Below are positions 1 to 8,304 of a DNA stretch of 64,000 bases, piece by piece (positions within the stretch are counted from its first letter, which is position 1; each line of letters starts with the position of its first letter). The notes beneath the pieces were generated by a model that was not told the origin of the DNA, did not search any database, and saw nothing but the letters and a program-made list of their open reading frames with translations. Origin of the DNA: Planctomycetota bacterium (GTDB lineage Bacteria > Planctomycetota > UBA1135 > GCA-002686595); contig JAKVCD010000044.1 in the NCBI GenBank assembly GCA_022446815.1, positions 1-64,000 of the forward strand. Reading direction: 5' to 3'. Position numbers and translations under genes: made by a program.

Positions 1-107
1 GGGGGGGGCCGCCCGGTGGCCCCCCGGCGCGCCCCCCCCGGGGGGCCCCCCCACCCCCCCCCCCAACCCGGGGGGCCCCCGGGGGGGGGCGCGGGGGGGG
101 CCGCCTG
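1..107. other. G/C homopolymer sequence at the contig edge
   Basis: Long runs of G and C fill this stretch, unlike anything else in the window. Normal codon-structured sequence begins about 20 bases further on, where the first gene ends. This most likely reflects low-quality or artefactual sequence at an assembly end. No gene is called here. Confidence 0.7.
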
Positions 108-130
108 TGATCCTCTAGCGATCGAACAGC

Positions 131-1177
131 TCAGTCGATCGTCATCTCGTACTCAAGCTCACCGGAGAGCTCGAGGGTGCCCTCGGCGGTGTGGGCCTCA
201 CCCGCAGCCTCGATGTCTGCGGCGGCGTCCATGAGGAGCATCATGTCAGCAGCCATCTCGAAGCCGGCGGCGCGGCCCGCCTCAGCGTCCCAGGAGAGCG
301 TGCCCTTCCCCTCCATCTCGATGTCGAGGGTCATGGTGATGTCAGCGTCGACTTCCATACCGCCCATGTCCTGCTCCTCGAGCGCGGCCATGACCATCTC
401 TGAGAAGTCGATGGACATCTCGCCCTCAAACTCAAAGCCGATCTGCGCGGCGCCGTCCTCGTCCGTCCCGTTGTAGGTGCAGTCCACGGTGAAGTCCTCC
501 ACCGCGTCTTCAAGCTGGGGCATGACGACATCTTCAAACATGTCACCGAGGCCCATATCTTCGTCCATGACGTCACCGCCAGAGCCGACGTTGACGCCGC
601 CGGGGAGGAACATGCGCATAGCCTCCATACCTGTGACTTCCCAAGTCGCGCCCTCTTTCACCTCGTCATCGGGCAGGAGGTAGGTGAAGTCCATGTCGAC
701 GTCGAGCCCCTCGAGGGACTCCTCGTCAGCGTCCCCCTCCTCGAGGGTGACGTCGTACTTGTCCTCGTCCTCGTTCCAAGTGAACTTGATCTTGGAGCCG
801 ACCATATCGCTCTCTTCCATAGGCTCCTGGCTCTCGCCACCAGCCGTCATGGACATGGCGAGGTCGTTGAAGGTCCGCATCAGGACGAGCGCCTTGCCGT
901 CCGCAGACTTCACGTACTCGTCAGTGACCTCCTCGGTCAGCTCAAGCTCGAGCGCCATATCCGTCATGTCACCCAACATCTCAGCGGGCATCTCCTCCCC
1001 GTCGACGTTGAGGATGACGTCGTCGATGTACATCGCGCCCGCAATGACGAGCTGCTTGTCGACGCTGGAGCCAGCCTCCGGGTGGAAAGCGAGAGCGTCG
1101 CCACGCAGATCCAGAGCGAGCAGGAGCGGGGCCGCGACGAGGGCGGTGGTGAAGAGGTGTCGGGTCTTGATGGTCAT
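131..1177 (-). CDS. Secreted, very acidic protein of unknown function
   Basis: This 348-residue protein starts with a basic n-region and a hydrophobic stretch (about residues 9-30) ending in DALA, a plausible signal peptidase I site, so it is probably exported. The mature part is very rich in Asp, Glu and Met and poor in Lys and Arg. It contains alternating polar and hydrophobic strands such as FTYLLPDDEVKEGATW, which suggest a beta-rich fold. Similar acidic secreted proteins of about 300-350 residues occur in planctomycetes, but I recognise no named family with certainty. An AAGGA ribosome-binding site lies 8 nt before the ATG. The gene stands alone on the minus strand, downstream of guaA and separated from it by 227 nt. 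The acidity would fit a saline habitat; that is an inference. Confidence 0.75.
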   Translation of the reverse strand: MTIKTRHLFTTALVAAPLLLALDLRGDALAFHPEAGSSVDKQLVIAGAMYIDDVILNVDGEEMPAEMLGDMTDMALELELTEEVTDEYVKSADGKALVLMRTFNDLAMSMTAGGESQEPMEESDMVGSKIKFTWNEDEDKYDVTLEEGDADEESLEGLDVDMDFTYLLPDDEVKEGATWEVTGMEAMRMFLPGGVNVGSGGDVMDEDMGLGDMFEDVVMPQLEDAVEDFTVDCTYNGTDEDGAAQIGFEFEGEMSIDFSEMVMAALEEQDMGGMEVDADITMTLDIEMEGKGTLSWDAEAGRAAGFEMAADMMLLMDAAADIEAAGEAHTAEGTLELSGELEYEMTID

Positions 1178-1404
1178 AGAAGAGTCCTTGGAACGAAAGT
1201 TTGGTCGCGCATCCTAGCCGATTGAAACAGAATTGCGGGCCTAGATAGGGCTCGCTGAACGGCCAAGAAGTCGGACTCGAGTCATACGCCAGCGCACAGG
1301 GCCTATTTCGTCGATGACAGGCAGAATTCAGGAGCTGGAAGAGGGCTGATAGGCCAGTTCAAGAATCACCCTGAGAGCTGTTACTAGGTGACCTCACGAG
1401 CCTC

Positions 1405-2955
1405 TCACTCCCACTCGATCGTGCCGGGTGGCTTGCTGGTGATGTCTAACACCACCCGGTTGATACCGCGCACCTCATTGATGATGCGGGTGGAAATGCG
1501 CTGCAGGACCTCTTGGGGTAGGTAGGCCCAGTCAGCGGTCATCGCGTCTGTCGAGCGCACGGCGCGGATAGCGCAGGCCTTCTCATAGGTCCTGCCGTCC
1601 CCCATCACGCCCACAGAGCGCACAGGGAGCAAGACCGCGAAGTATTGCCACAGGTCCGAGTGGCAGCCAGCGGCCTCGATCTCATCTGTCGTGATCCTGT
1701 CCGCCTCCCGCAAGAGCTCCAAGTCTTCGGCCGTGATCTCTCCGAGGCAGCGCACCGCGAGACCAGGCCCGGGGAAGGGCTGGCGGTCGACGAGCTTTGA
1801 ATCCAAGCCCATGAAGCGCCCGACCCTGCGAACCTCATCCTTGAAGAGCTCACGCAAGGGCTCAACGAGCTCCATCTCGAGGTCCTCAGGGAGGCCACCC
1901 ACGTTGTGGTGTGACTTGATCACGGCGGTGTTGCCTCCGTGAGCGGCGACTGACTCGATGACGTCGGGGTAGAGAGTGCCTTGCCCGAGGAAGCCAGCGT
2001 TCGTAAATCGCTTCGCCTCTTCTCGGAAGACCTCAACGAACTCATAGCCGATGTGCTTGCGCTTCTCCTCGGGGTCGCTGACTCCGCGCAGCCGTTCCAA
2101 GAAGCGGTCAGCAGCATCGACCACCGTGAGGTCTAGGTCCATGTGCTCACCGAACATCGCCTCCACAGCCTCGCGCTCGCCCTTACGGAGCAGGCCGTTG
2201 TCCACGAAGATGCAGTGCAGGCGGCTCCCGATGGCCTTGTCGAGGATCATGGCCGCGACGGAGGAGTCGACGCCGCCTGAGAGGCCGAGGACGATCTCAC
2301 CAGTCTCACCAACCTGCGACCGAACCTTCGCCACCTCACGGTCCACGATGGACTCCTCCGACCAGTCACCGGGGAGCTCACAGACGCGCGCGAGGAAGTT
2401 CTGGAGCATCTCAGCGCCGCGCTCGCTGTGTGTCACCTCGGGGTGGAACTGAACCCCCCAGAGACCGCGCTCTTGATCTGCGACCGCGGCAAAGTTGCAA
2501 CTGTCCGAGCTCGCGTGGGTGGTGAAGCCCTCAGGGATACTCGTGACCTCATCGCCGTGGCTCATCCAAACGACGGACTCGCCCTCGACACCGTGAAACA
2601 TCCCCTCGGCAGTGTCGACCCGCATCTGCGTGCGGCCGTACTCGCGGGTGTCCGTCGCCTCGACTGAGCCGCCGAGGGTCTGGCACATCCACTGCATTCC
2701 GTAGCAGATGCCGAGGACAGGGACGCCCAGCTCAAGGAGCGCGACGTCTGGATTCGGCGCGCCCTCGTCGTAGACCGAAGAGGGGCCGCCAGAGAGGATC
2801 AGGCCGCCGAGGTCCATGGACCTCGCGGTCTCGAGGGCTTCATCAGGCGTGGCGATCTGGCACCAGGTCCCGGACTCCCGGACCCTGCGTGCGATGAGTT
2901 GGGTGTATTGGGTGCCCATGTCGACGACGAGCACCCCGCGAATCTCAGATGTCAT
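1405..2955 (-). CDS. guaA: GMP synthase (glutamine-hydrolysing)
   Basis: GuaA converts XMP to GMP using ATP and glutamine-derived ammonia, the last step of guanine nucleotide synthesis. The 516-residue length is normal. The N-terminal class I glutamine amidotransferase domain has the nucleophile Cys84 in GICYGMQ and the HPEVTHS motif near residue 172. The ATP-pyrophosphatase domain has the P-loop LSGGVDSSV near residue 226. The C-terminal dimerisation domain ends with the typical KPPGTIEWE. The ATG overlaps the guaB stop codon by 4 nt (ATGA), so the two genes are almost certainly one transcript with coupled translation, and the order guaB-guaA follows the pathway order. Confidence 0.97.
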   Translation of the reverse strand: MTSEIRGVLVVDMGTQYTQLIARRVRESGTWCQIATPDEALETARSMDLGGLILSGGPSSVYDEGAPNPDVALLELGVPVLGICYGMQWMCQTLGGSVEATDTREYGRTQMRVDTAEGMFHGVEGESVVWMSHGDEVTSIPEGFTTHASSDSCNFAAVADQERGLWGVQFHPEVTHSERGAEMLQNFLARVCELPGDWSEESIVDREVAKVRSQVGETGEIVLGLSGGVDSSVAAMILDKAIGSRLHCIFVDNGLLRKGEREAVEAMFGEHMDLDLTVVDAADRFLERLRGVSDPEEKRKHIGYEFVEVFREEAKRFTNAGFLGQGTLYPDVIESVAAHGGNTAVIKSHHNVGGLPEDLEMELVEPLRELFKDEVRRVGRFMGLDSKLVDRQPFPGPGLAVRCLGEITAEDLELLREADRITTDEIEAAGCHSDLWQYFAVLLPVRSVGVMGDGRTYEKACAIRAVRSTDAMTADWAYLPQEVLQRISTRIINEVRGINRVVLDITSKPPGTIEWE

Positions 2956-4451
2956 TCTGCGTGGTAGTAGTTGGGCGACTCTTTGGTGACGGAGACGTCA
3001 TGCGGGTGGCTCTCTTGCATGCCAGCTGCGGTCAGCCTTACGAACTGGGCGCGCTCCCAGAGATCAGGGATGTTCGCCGCCCCGACATAGCCGAGGCCAG
3101 CGCGGATCCCCCCGTTCATCTGATGGACGAAGGGCGCGAGCGGGCCACGATACGGGACCATCCCTTCGACCCCTTCCGGGACGAGCTTGTCGGCCTCGTT
3201 CACGTCGCCTTGGCGATAGCGCTCCTTAGAGCCCTTTTGCATGGCTCCGATGGAGCCCATGCCGCGAACTGCTTTGAAGGAACGCCCCTTGTAGAGGATC
3301 GTCTCCCCCGGGCTCTCCTCGAGGCCCGCGAAGAGGCTCCCGAGCATGACGCACGAGGCCCCCGCCGCGAGGGCCTTGACCATGTCACCCGAAAAGCGGA
3401 TGCCACCGTCAGCGATGACCGGGACGCCGCCCTTGACCGCCGCGGCGACCGCGCGGACCGCGCTGAACTGCGGAACGCCGATGCCAGCGACGACGCGCGT
3501 CGTGCAGATCGAGCCAGGACCGATGCCGACCTTGATGCCGTCTACGCCCGCCTCCTCTAGGGCCTGCGCCGCCTCAGGCGTGGCGACGTTGCCGGCGACC
3601 ACGTCGACGTCGAACTTCTTCTTCAGCTCGCGCACGGTGTTCATCACGTTGCTCGAGTGGCCATGCGCTGTGTCTACGACGAGCACATCGACGCCCGCGC
3701 CGACCAAGCCCTCTGCGCGCTCGTAGTCGTGCACGCCGATGGCAGCCCCCGCCCTCAAGCGACCGCGCGAGTCCATCGCGGCGTAGGGGTACTGCTCGAG
3801 CATCTTGATGTCCTTCATCGTGATGAGGCCCTTCAGTGCGCCGCCGTCGTCGATGAGGATGAGCTTCTCGACCTTGTGCCGGAACAGGAGCTCGCGCGCC
3901 TCTTCCAGGGAGGTGCCCGGTGAAGAGGTGACGAGGTTCTCGCTGGTCATGATCTCGCCGACCTTGCGCTCATCCCCTGCCTCGAAGCGGCAGTCGCGGC
4001 TGGTCAAGATCCCCACGACCTTCTCTCCCTCACAGACGGGCACACCTGAGATGTTCTGGGTGCGCATGATCCCGCGCGCCTCCCCGATCGTCTCCTCGGG
4101 GGAGAGCGTGACAGGGTCTAGGATCACGCCGTTCGCAGAGCGCTTCACCTTGTCCACCTCGGCGACCTGGTCTTCGATAGAGAAGTTGCGGTGGATGATG
4201 CCGATGCCGCCAGTGCGGGCGAGCGCCACCCCCAAACCCCACTCTGTGACCGTGTCCATCGCAGCAGAGGCGATAGGCGCGCGGAGATCCACGTTCCTGG
4301 AGAAGCGTGTGTCCAAGACCACGTCCTTTGGCAACACGTCTGAGTGTTGGGGGACGAGGAGGACGTCGTCGAAGGTGAGACCCTCAGGGATCTCGCGGAC
4401 GTAATCGTCCGCTGCGCCGTCGGGAGTCTCTTTGGGTCCAAATAGTGCCAT
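2952..4451 (-). CDS. guaB: IMP dehydrogenase
   Basis: GuaB oxidises IMP to XMP with NAD+, the committed step toward guanine nucleotides. I start it at the ATG of MALFGPKE (499 residues); an in-frame extension upstream to 4529 is not protein-like and would run through the promoter. The catalytic loop is GPGSICTTR with Cys316. The TIM-barrel start is FDDVLLVP, the two CBS domains cover about residues 120-220 ([18 protein letters not shown] and a second repeat), and the flap carries GSKERYRQ. A -10-like TAAAAT sits 5 nt before the ATG with a -35-like TTGGAT 17 nt further up and no Shine-Dalgarno sequence, so the mRNA may be leaderless. guaA follows with a 4-nt overlap. Confidence 0.97.
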   Translation of the reverse strand: MALFGPKETPDGAADDYVREIPEGLTFDDVLLVPQHSDVLPKDVVLDTRFSRNVDLRAPIASAAMDTVTEWGLGVALARTGGIGIIHRNFSIEDQVAEVDKVKRSANGVILDPVTLSPEETIGEARGIMRTQNISGVPVCEGEKVVGILTSRDCRFEAGDERKVGEIMTSENLVTSSPGTSLEEARELLFRHKVEKLILIDDGGALKGLITMKDIKMLEQYPYAAMDSRGRLRAGAAIGVHDYERAEGLVGAGVDVLVVDTAHGHSSNVMNTVRELKKKFDVDVVAGNVATPEAAQALEEAGVDGIKVGIGPGSICTTRVVAGIGVPQFSAVRAVAAAVKGGVPVIADGGIRFSGDMVKALAAGASCVMLGSLFAGLEESPGETILYKGRSFKAVRGMGSIGAMQKGSKERYRQGDVNEADKLVPEGVEGMVPYRGPLAPFVHQMNGGIRAGLGYVGAANIPDLWERAQFVRLTAAGMQESHPHDVSVTKESPNYYHAE

Positions 4452-4456
4452 GGCCC

Positions 4457-4485
4457 ATTTTATCGCTGCAGCGGGCCCGATCCAA
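4457..4485 (-). promoter_or_regulatory. Promoter of guaB-guaA, probably leaderless
   Basis: On the minus strand TTGGAT (4480-4485) and TAAAAT (4457-4462) are separated by exactly 17 nt, a close match to a sigma-70 promoter. Only 5 nt (GGGCC) separate the -10 hexamer from the guaB ATG, so transcription would begin at or next to the start codon. No ribosome-binding site is present. The match is by eye. Confidence 0.6.
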
Positions 4486-4535
4486 GAGCGCCTTCCCCTC
4501 AGAAATATCCAAAGTTCGAGGTTCCCCATCGAGGC

Positions 4536-4612
4536 AAAAGAAGAGGGCCCAACCCCACCGCCGAGGCGATGGGGCGGGCCCCAAGAAGGAGGAGATGACC
4601 TCTATCTCGTCC
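4536..4612 (-). ncRNA. Putative small RNA, copy 1, with intrinsic terminator
   Basis: This 77-nt unit is the guaB-proximal member of a tandem pair spaced exactly 162 bp apart. Read on the minus strand it begins GGACGAGATAGAGG, contains the pyrimidine stretch ATCTCCTCCTTCTT, then a stem of about 15 pairs (GGGCCC with GGGCCC, then CCCC with GGGG, closed by a C(CUCG)G tetraloop) and ends TCTTCTTTT, the form of an intrinsic terminator. The differences from copy 2 inside the stem keep pairing: CCCC/GGGG here against CCTC/GAGG there. The CTCCTCC stretch resembles the 16S rRNA tail and could pair with Shine-Dalgarno sites. I see no good promoter directly upstream of this copy. It may instead be a terminator or attenuator alone. 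Confidence 0.5.
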
Positions 4613-4697
4613 TGTAGACCCGAATCCCTTAGACCTCTCGGTTGAGTCCTTCCCAATTCCCACTCCTGAACAAGACCCTCCGAGCACCCCTCTGGGC

Positions 4698-4774
4698 AAA
4701 AGAAGAGGGCCCAGCCTCACCGCCGAAGCGATGAGGTGGGCCCCAAGAAGGAGGAGATAGCCTCTATTTCGTCC
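4698..4774 (-). ncRNA. Putative small RNA, copy 2, with promoter and intrinsic terminator
   Basis: This second 77-nt copy has about 70 of 77 positions identical to copy 1. It reads GGACGAAATAGAGG, then ATCTCCTCCTTCTT, then a GC-rich hairpin closed by the very stable C(UUCG)G tetraloop, then TCTTCTTTT. The conserved block begins 5 nt after a -10-like TATACC and stops at the U-run, as expected if the conserved unit is the transcript itself. GAGG near the 5' end can pair with CCTC of the pyrimidine stretch, so the anti-Shine-Dalgarno-like segment may be partly masked. Expression is not shown by the sequence. The alternative is a tandem attenuator upstream of guaB. Confidence 0.55.
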
Positions 4775-4778
4775 TCTG

Positions 4779-4808
4779 GGTATAAATCCATGAGGAAAGC
4801 TCTGACAA
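4779..4808 (-). promoter_or_regulatory. Candidate promoter of small RNA copy 2
   Basis: On the minus strand TTGTCA (4803-4808) and TATACC (4779-4784) are 18 nt apart. The first base of the conserved small-RNA block (4774) lies where transcription should start. No such promoter is seen at the same place before copy 1. Confidence 0.45.
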
Positions 4809-4820
4809 AATTCAGAGCTT
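4797..4820. repeat. Perfect 9-bp inverted repeat over the small-RNA -35 region
   Basis: AAGCTCTGA (4797-4805) and TCAGAGCTT (4812-4820) form a perfect inverted repeat with a 6-nt spacer. It covers the -35 hexamer of the candidate small-RNA promoter, so it could be a repressor site. It could also be a hairpin in an RNA read from further upstream. Confidence 0.5.
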
Positions 4821-4865
4821 CTCGACAAGGAGGCGGCAAAGACGGTGCTTTCAACGCCTAAGACA

Positions 4866-4893
4866 TTGAAATAAATAAACTTACAGCTATAAC
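4866..4893 (+). promoter_or_regulatory. Candidate promoter for the 5.0-8.9 kb operon
   Basis: TTGAAA (4866-4871) and TATAAC (4888-4893) are 16 nt apart in a locally AT-rich patch, and point toward the oxidoreductase fusion gene starting at 5036. The implied leader is about 135 nt. The call rests only on the consensus match and the position. Confidence 0.4.
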
Positions 4894-5035
4894 CCTGTGG
4901 CGGACTTGTCCCCTCATGAGGCCTCTTGTGGGGCCTCTCCTGCGCTCTAGAGTCCCGCGAGGGGGCAGAAGCCCCATGGAACAAGGTAGGCCGTCAACCA
5001 CCCCACCTCCTGCGGTCGAAATCTGATGTAAGCCC

Positions 5036-7186
5036 GTGAGCAACGTCCCCAAGAGCCCTCAGCGTCCCCCCACGCGGGTCGCCCTCGTGGGCTGCGGCGC
5101 CATCTGCAGCACCCACCTTGAGGTCCTCTCCTCCACCCCTGGAGTCGAGGTGGTCGCCCTCGTTGACTCTCGCATAGAGGTCGCAGAGTTGCTGGCTAGG
5201 CAGCACGGAGTCCCTCAAGTGTCAGCGTCCGTGGCGGCCCTTAGCGATCAGGACGTCGACGTCGCGCACGTCCTCACCCCTCCTCACACCCACGCGGCTG
5301 TCGCACGCGAGCTCCTCGAGCTCGGCCTCTCTGCCTTAGTTGAGAAGCCCTTCGCGCTCTCCTCTGAAGAGGGCCGAGAGCTCGCCGCCTTGGCACGAGA
5401 GCGCGGACTCAGCCTCGGTGTGAATCACAACCACCGCTTCCACCCGACCTTCTTGCAGCTCAAGGAGCGTCTCGCCGCTGGCGACATCGGGCGCCTGCGT
5501 CATGTCCAGGCCACCTGGAGCATGCCCCTAGGTCAGCTCGATGCAGGCAAGTTCGACGACTGGATGCTCAGCGCGCCGCGCAACATCGTCTTCGAGCAAG
5601 CACCCCACCCTCTCTCCCAGGTCCATGAGCTCTGTGGCGCAGTGCTCGATGGAACGGCTGGCCCCCTCGAGGCGCGCGAGCTCGCTCCTGGACAAGTCTT
5701 CCATCCGCGCTGGTCAGGAGCGCTCCGAGGGGAGCGCGCCACCGCTGAGGTCTCGCTTGGCTTCGGCCAAGAGTTTGAATGCTCGCGCCTGGTCGCGCTC
5801 GGGACTGACGGCAGCTTAGAGGCTGACCTCATCCACAGCTCTCTCACTTGTGAGCGCAGGAGCGCTTGGCTCCCTTTCTGGAACAGCCTTCTAGTCTCCC
5901 TCGGCCGCGCGCGCGCGAACGCTAGCGCGGGACTGCGCGCCGCATGGGACTATCTCTCGGCCGCGGTCGGCATGCGTCCACGCAATGATCCTTGGTTCGC
6001 GAGCATGCGCAGCTCAATTCAAGCCTTTCACGAGGCCTATGCGAGCGGCGCAGCGCTCCCGGCTGACGCAGAAGAAGCCGCCCTGGTCCTCGCTTGGTGT
6101 GAACGCTTCACCGCAGAGAGCCCAGAGATACCGGGACGCGCACAAAGCTCGTGGAGCCAGTCCGAGCCACGCGACGGTGAGGTGGTCGTGCTCGGCGGCG
6201 CCGGCTTCATTGGGCGTCGAGTCGTCGAGCAGCTGCTCGCTCGTGGAGTGCCTACGACCTGCCTCTCCCGAAGAACTCACGGCCTCCCCCACAGCTTCGA
6301 CGAACACCTCGCCTCTGGCGCGCTGCGGCTGCGTCGCGCTGAGCTCTCTGAGCCTGCGGGCCTCGAGGCAGAGCTTCGAGGCGCACGCTGCGTGATCCAT
6401 TTGGCCACCGGCGCTGCAGATGACTGGGAGACCACCGAACGTCATATGGTCCGCGGCAGCCGCGCCCTCGCAGAGGCCTGCGCGCGCGCGGGCAGCAGGA
6501 GGCTGCTCTATGTCTCCTCGGTCGCGGCCCTCGATACGGGCGCCCATCGAGCTGGCCAAGTGATCGAAGACTCCCTCGCGACAGACCCGAAGCCCCTGGA
6601 GCGGGCCGTCTACGCCCGCGGAAAGGCCGCGGCCGAGGCCGCTGTGCTCGCCGCCTCGGCAGAGACCGGCCTGTATACGACGATCGCGCGCCCAGCCGTC
6701 GTCCTTGGGCGTGGCACCGCAATGCAGCACTCTGGCTTCGGCCTATGGGTCAGCGACAACCACTGCGTCGGCTGGGGTCGCGGAGAGCACAAGCTCCCCT
6801 TGGTCGACGTGGAGGATGTCGCTCTGGGCCTCGTGCTCGCCGCCCTCTTCGAGGGAGACGAGCTGAACGGCTGCGCCTTCAACCTCTCCTCACCACCGCT
6901 CTTGACCGCGTCCGAGTGCGTCGCTGAGCTCGCCATCTCCTCGGGCAGAGACCTCCACTTCCACCCCCGCTCGCTCGGACTCTCCCAGGCCATGGAGGTT
7001 GGCAAGTGGATCGTGAAGCGCGTCGGCGGACGCGCGGTGGACTTCCCCTCTCAACGCGACCTGAGCGCCCGTGGTCTCTTCGGCGAGCTCGTATGTGAGA
7101 CCGCCCGCGAGGTCCTCGGCTGGCGACCTATCCAAGACCGCGACGCGCTCTTGGCGCGCTGCCTGCACATCTATGGGGAGCGATGA
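5036..7186 (+). CDS. Fusion of a Gfo/Idh/MocA oxidoreductase and an NAD-dependent epimerase/dehydratase
   Basis: This 716-residue protein joins two nucleotide-sugar-type enzymes. Residues about 13-355 are Gfo/Idh/MocA-like: a Rossmann motif ALVGCGAICSTH, the conserved EKPFALS with the catalytic-type Lys, and NHNHRFHP. Residues about 380-715 are an extended SDR (epimerase/dehydratase) with VVVLGGAGFIGRR and the active-site pattern YARGK (YxxxK). The start is GTG. The stop overlaps the next gene by 4 nt, and that gene is a glycosyltransferase, so a role in making or modifying a surface sugar is likely. The substrate cannot be read from the sequence. Each half is normally a separate protein, so one polypeptide may channel two redox steps on one sugar. 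Confidence 0.85.
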   Translation: MSNVPKSPQRPPTRVALVGCGAICSTHLEVLSSTPGVEVVALVDSRIEVAELLARQHGVPQVSASVAALSDQDVDVAHVLTPPHTHAAVARELLELGLSALVEKPFALSSEEGRELAALARERGLSLGVNHNHRFHPTFLQLKERLAAGDIGRLRHVQATWSMPLGQLDAGKFDDWMLSAPRNIVFEQAPHPLSQVHELCGAVLDGTAGPLEARELAPGQVFHPRWSGALRGERATAEVSLGFGQEFECSRLVALGTDGSLEADLIHSSLTCERRSAWLPFWNSLLVSLGRARANASAGLRAAWDYLSAAVGMRPRNDPWFASMRSSIQAFHEAYASGAALPADAEEAALVLAWCERFTAESPEIPGRAQSSWSQSEPRDGEVVVLGGAGFIGRRVVEQLLARGVPTTCLSRRTHGLPHSFDEHLASGALRLRRAELSEPAGLEAELRGARCVIHLATGAADDWETTERHMVRGSRALAEACARAGSRRLLYVSSVAALDTGAHRAGQVIEDSLATDPKPLERAVYARGKAAAEAAVLAASAETGLYTTIARPAVVLGRGTAMQHSGFGLWVSDNHCVGWGRGEHKLPLVDVEDVALGLVLAALFEGDELNGCAFNLSSPPLLTASECVAELAISSGRDLHFHPRSLGLSQAMEVGKWIVKRVGGRAVDFPSQRDLSARGLFGELVCETAREVLGWRPIQDRDALLARCLHIYGER

Positions 7187-8304
7187 GCGCCCCCCACATC
7201 CTCCACATCTTCAGCACCTTCGCCCCCGCGGGTCCGGAGCTTCGCGCAGTGAAACTGATCAACGCGAGCGCAGGCGCCTACCGCCACTCCATCCTCGCGA
7301 TCGACGGGCGAACTGACGCCGCAGAGGCGCTCAAGGATGACGCAGATGCACGCGTGCTCACGGCGCTCCCCAAAGCAGGGACCCTCAAGACCACCCGCCG
7401 CCTGCGCGGTCTCTTACGGAGTGAAGAGCCCGACCTCGTCTGCACATACAACTTTGGCGCCATGGACGGCGTGCTTGCCGCGGTTGGAGGCAAGGTCCCT
7501 GTGCTACACCACGAGGACGGCTTCAACGCCGATGAGGCTGAGGGGTTCAAGCGTCGCCGCGTCTGGCTACGCCGCGCCCTCTTGCCCCTCGCTCACCGTG
7601 TGCTCGTGCCATCAGAGCGCCTCGAAGACATCGCCCACGAGGTCTGGAAGCTCAAGGCCGGGCAAGTCGAGCGCATCCCCAATGGGATCGAGACGGCCTC
7701 TTTCCATCCCGCAGACCAGAACCAGCCCCTGCGTGCAGAGCTCGGCATCCCCGCGACCGCCTGCGTCGTGGGCTTCATGGGGCACCTTCGCCCGGTCAAG
7801 AACGCAGCGCGCCTCTTAGAGGCGATCGCCCCGCTCGCTGAGACTCACGACCTTCACTTGCTCATCCTCGGTGACGGAGAGGAGCGCGAGGGCCTCGAGG
7901 CGCGAGCAAACGAGGGGACGCTCGCTGGCAAGGTGCACTTCAGCGGGCATCAGCCAGACCCTCGCGAGCACCTGCGCGTGATGGACATCTTCGCGCTCTC
8001 CTCTGACTCAGAGCAGCACCCCATCGCCCTCCTCGAGGCGATGGCCTGTTCGCTCCCGGTGGCCGCCACCGCCGTGGGCGACGTCGCGCGCATCCTCGGC
8101 GAGGCTCAAGAGCCCTACCTCTCTCCTGTCGAGGCAGGCGCGAGGGGGTTAAGTGAGCGCATCGGCGCGCTCGCAGCCGACCCCACCCTGCGCACGCGCT
8201 TAGGACAGGAGAACGAGGCACGTGTGCGAAGAGAGTTCAGCGCGAGCCAGATGATCAAGCGGCACTTAGCCCTCTGGCGCTCAGGCGTAGAGGCCACCTC
8301 ATGA
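7183..8304 (+). CDS. GT4-family glycosyltransferase
   Basis: This 373-residue protein has the two-Rossmann GT-B layout. The N-terminal half opens ILHIFSTFAPAGPELRAVKL, matching the start of GT4 enzymes although the usual GGAE is GPEL here. The C-terminal half has GFMGHLRPVKN, LLILGDGEE, and the E-x7-E nucleotide-sugar motif in SEQHPIALLEAMA. It would transfer a sugar from a nucleotide-sugar donor to a glycan or lipid at the inner face of the membrane. It overlaps both neighbours by 4 nt, so it is translationally coupled to the oxidoreductase fusion upstream and the Nudix gene downstream. Donor and acceptor are unknown. Confidence 0.88.
   Translation: MSAPHILHIFSTFAPAGPELRAVKLINASAGAYRHSILAIDGRTDAAEALKDDADARVLTALPKAGTLKTTRRLRGLLRSEEPDLVCTYNFGAMDGVLAAVGGKVPVLHHEDGFNADEAEGFKRRRVWLRRALLPLAHRVLVPSERLEDIAHEVWKLKAGQVERIPNGIETASFHPADQNQPLRAELGIPATACVVGFMGHLRPVKNAARLLEAIAPLAETHDLHLLILGDGEEREGLEARANEGTLAGKVHFSGHQPDPREHLRVMDIFALSSDSEQHPIALLEAMACSLPVAATAVGDVARILGEAQEPYLSPVEAGARGLSERIGALAADPTLRTRLGQENEARVRREFSASQMIKRHLALWRSGVEATS

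Noticed and set aside
1-107. G/C-only stretch that could be a special repeat or GC-rich origin
   Set aside because: Long homopolymer runs at the very end of the window, with no structure or repeat unit, look like assembly or sequencing artefact.
110-130. GATCCTCTAG near the left end, similar to a cloning-vector polylinker
   Set aside because: Only about ten bases match and the neighbouring sequence does not. This is too little to claim vector sequence.
4588-4644. Plus-strand mini-ORF with AAGGAGGAG directly before ATG inside small-RNA copy 1
   Set aside because: The ATG is ATA in copy 2, while minus-strand hairpin pairing is conserved. The purine-rich site is better read as the complement of the RNA's CUCCUCC stretch.
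4499-4984. 161-codon minus-strand frame through both repeats
   Set aside because: The repeats share a frame only because their spacing is a multiple of three. Changes between copies keep RNA pairing rather than amino acids, and the frame has no protein-like domains.
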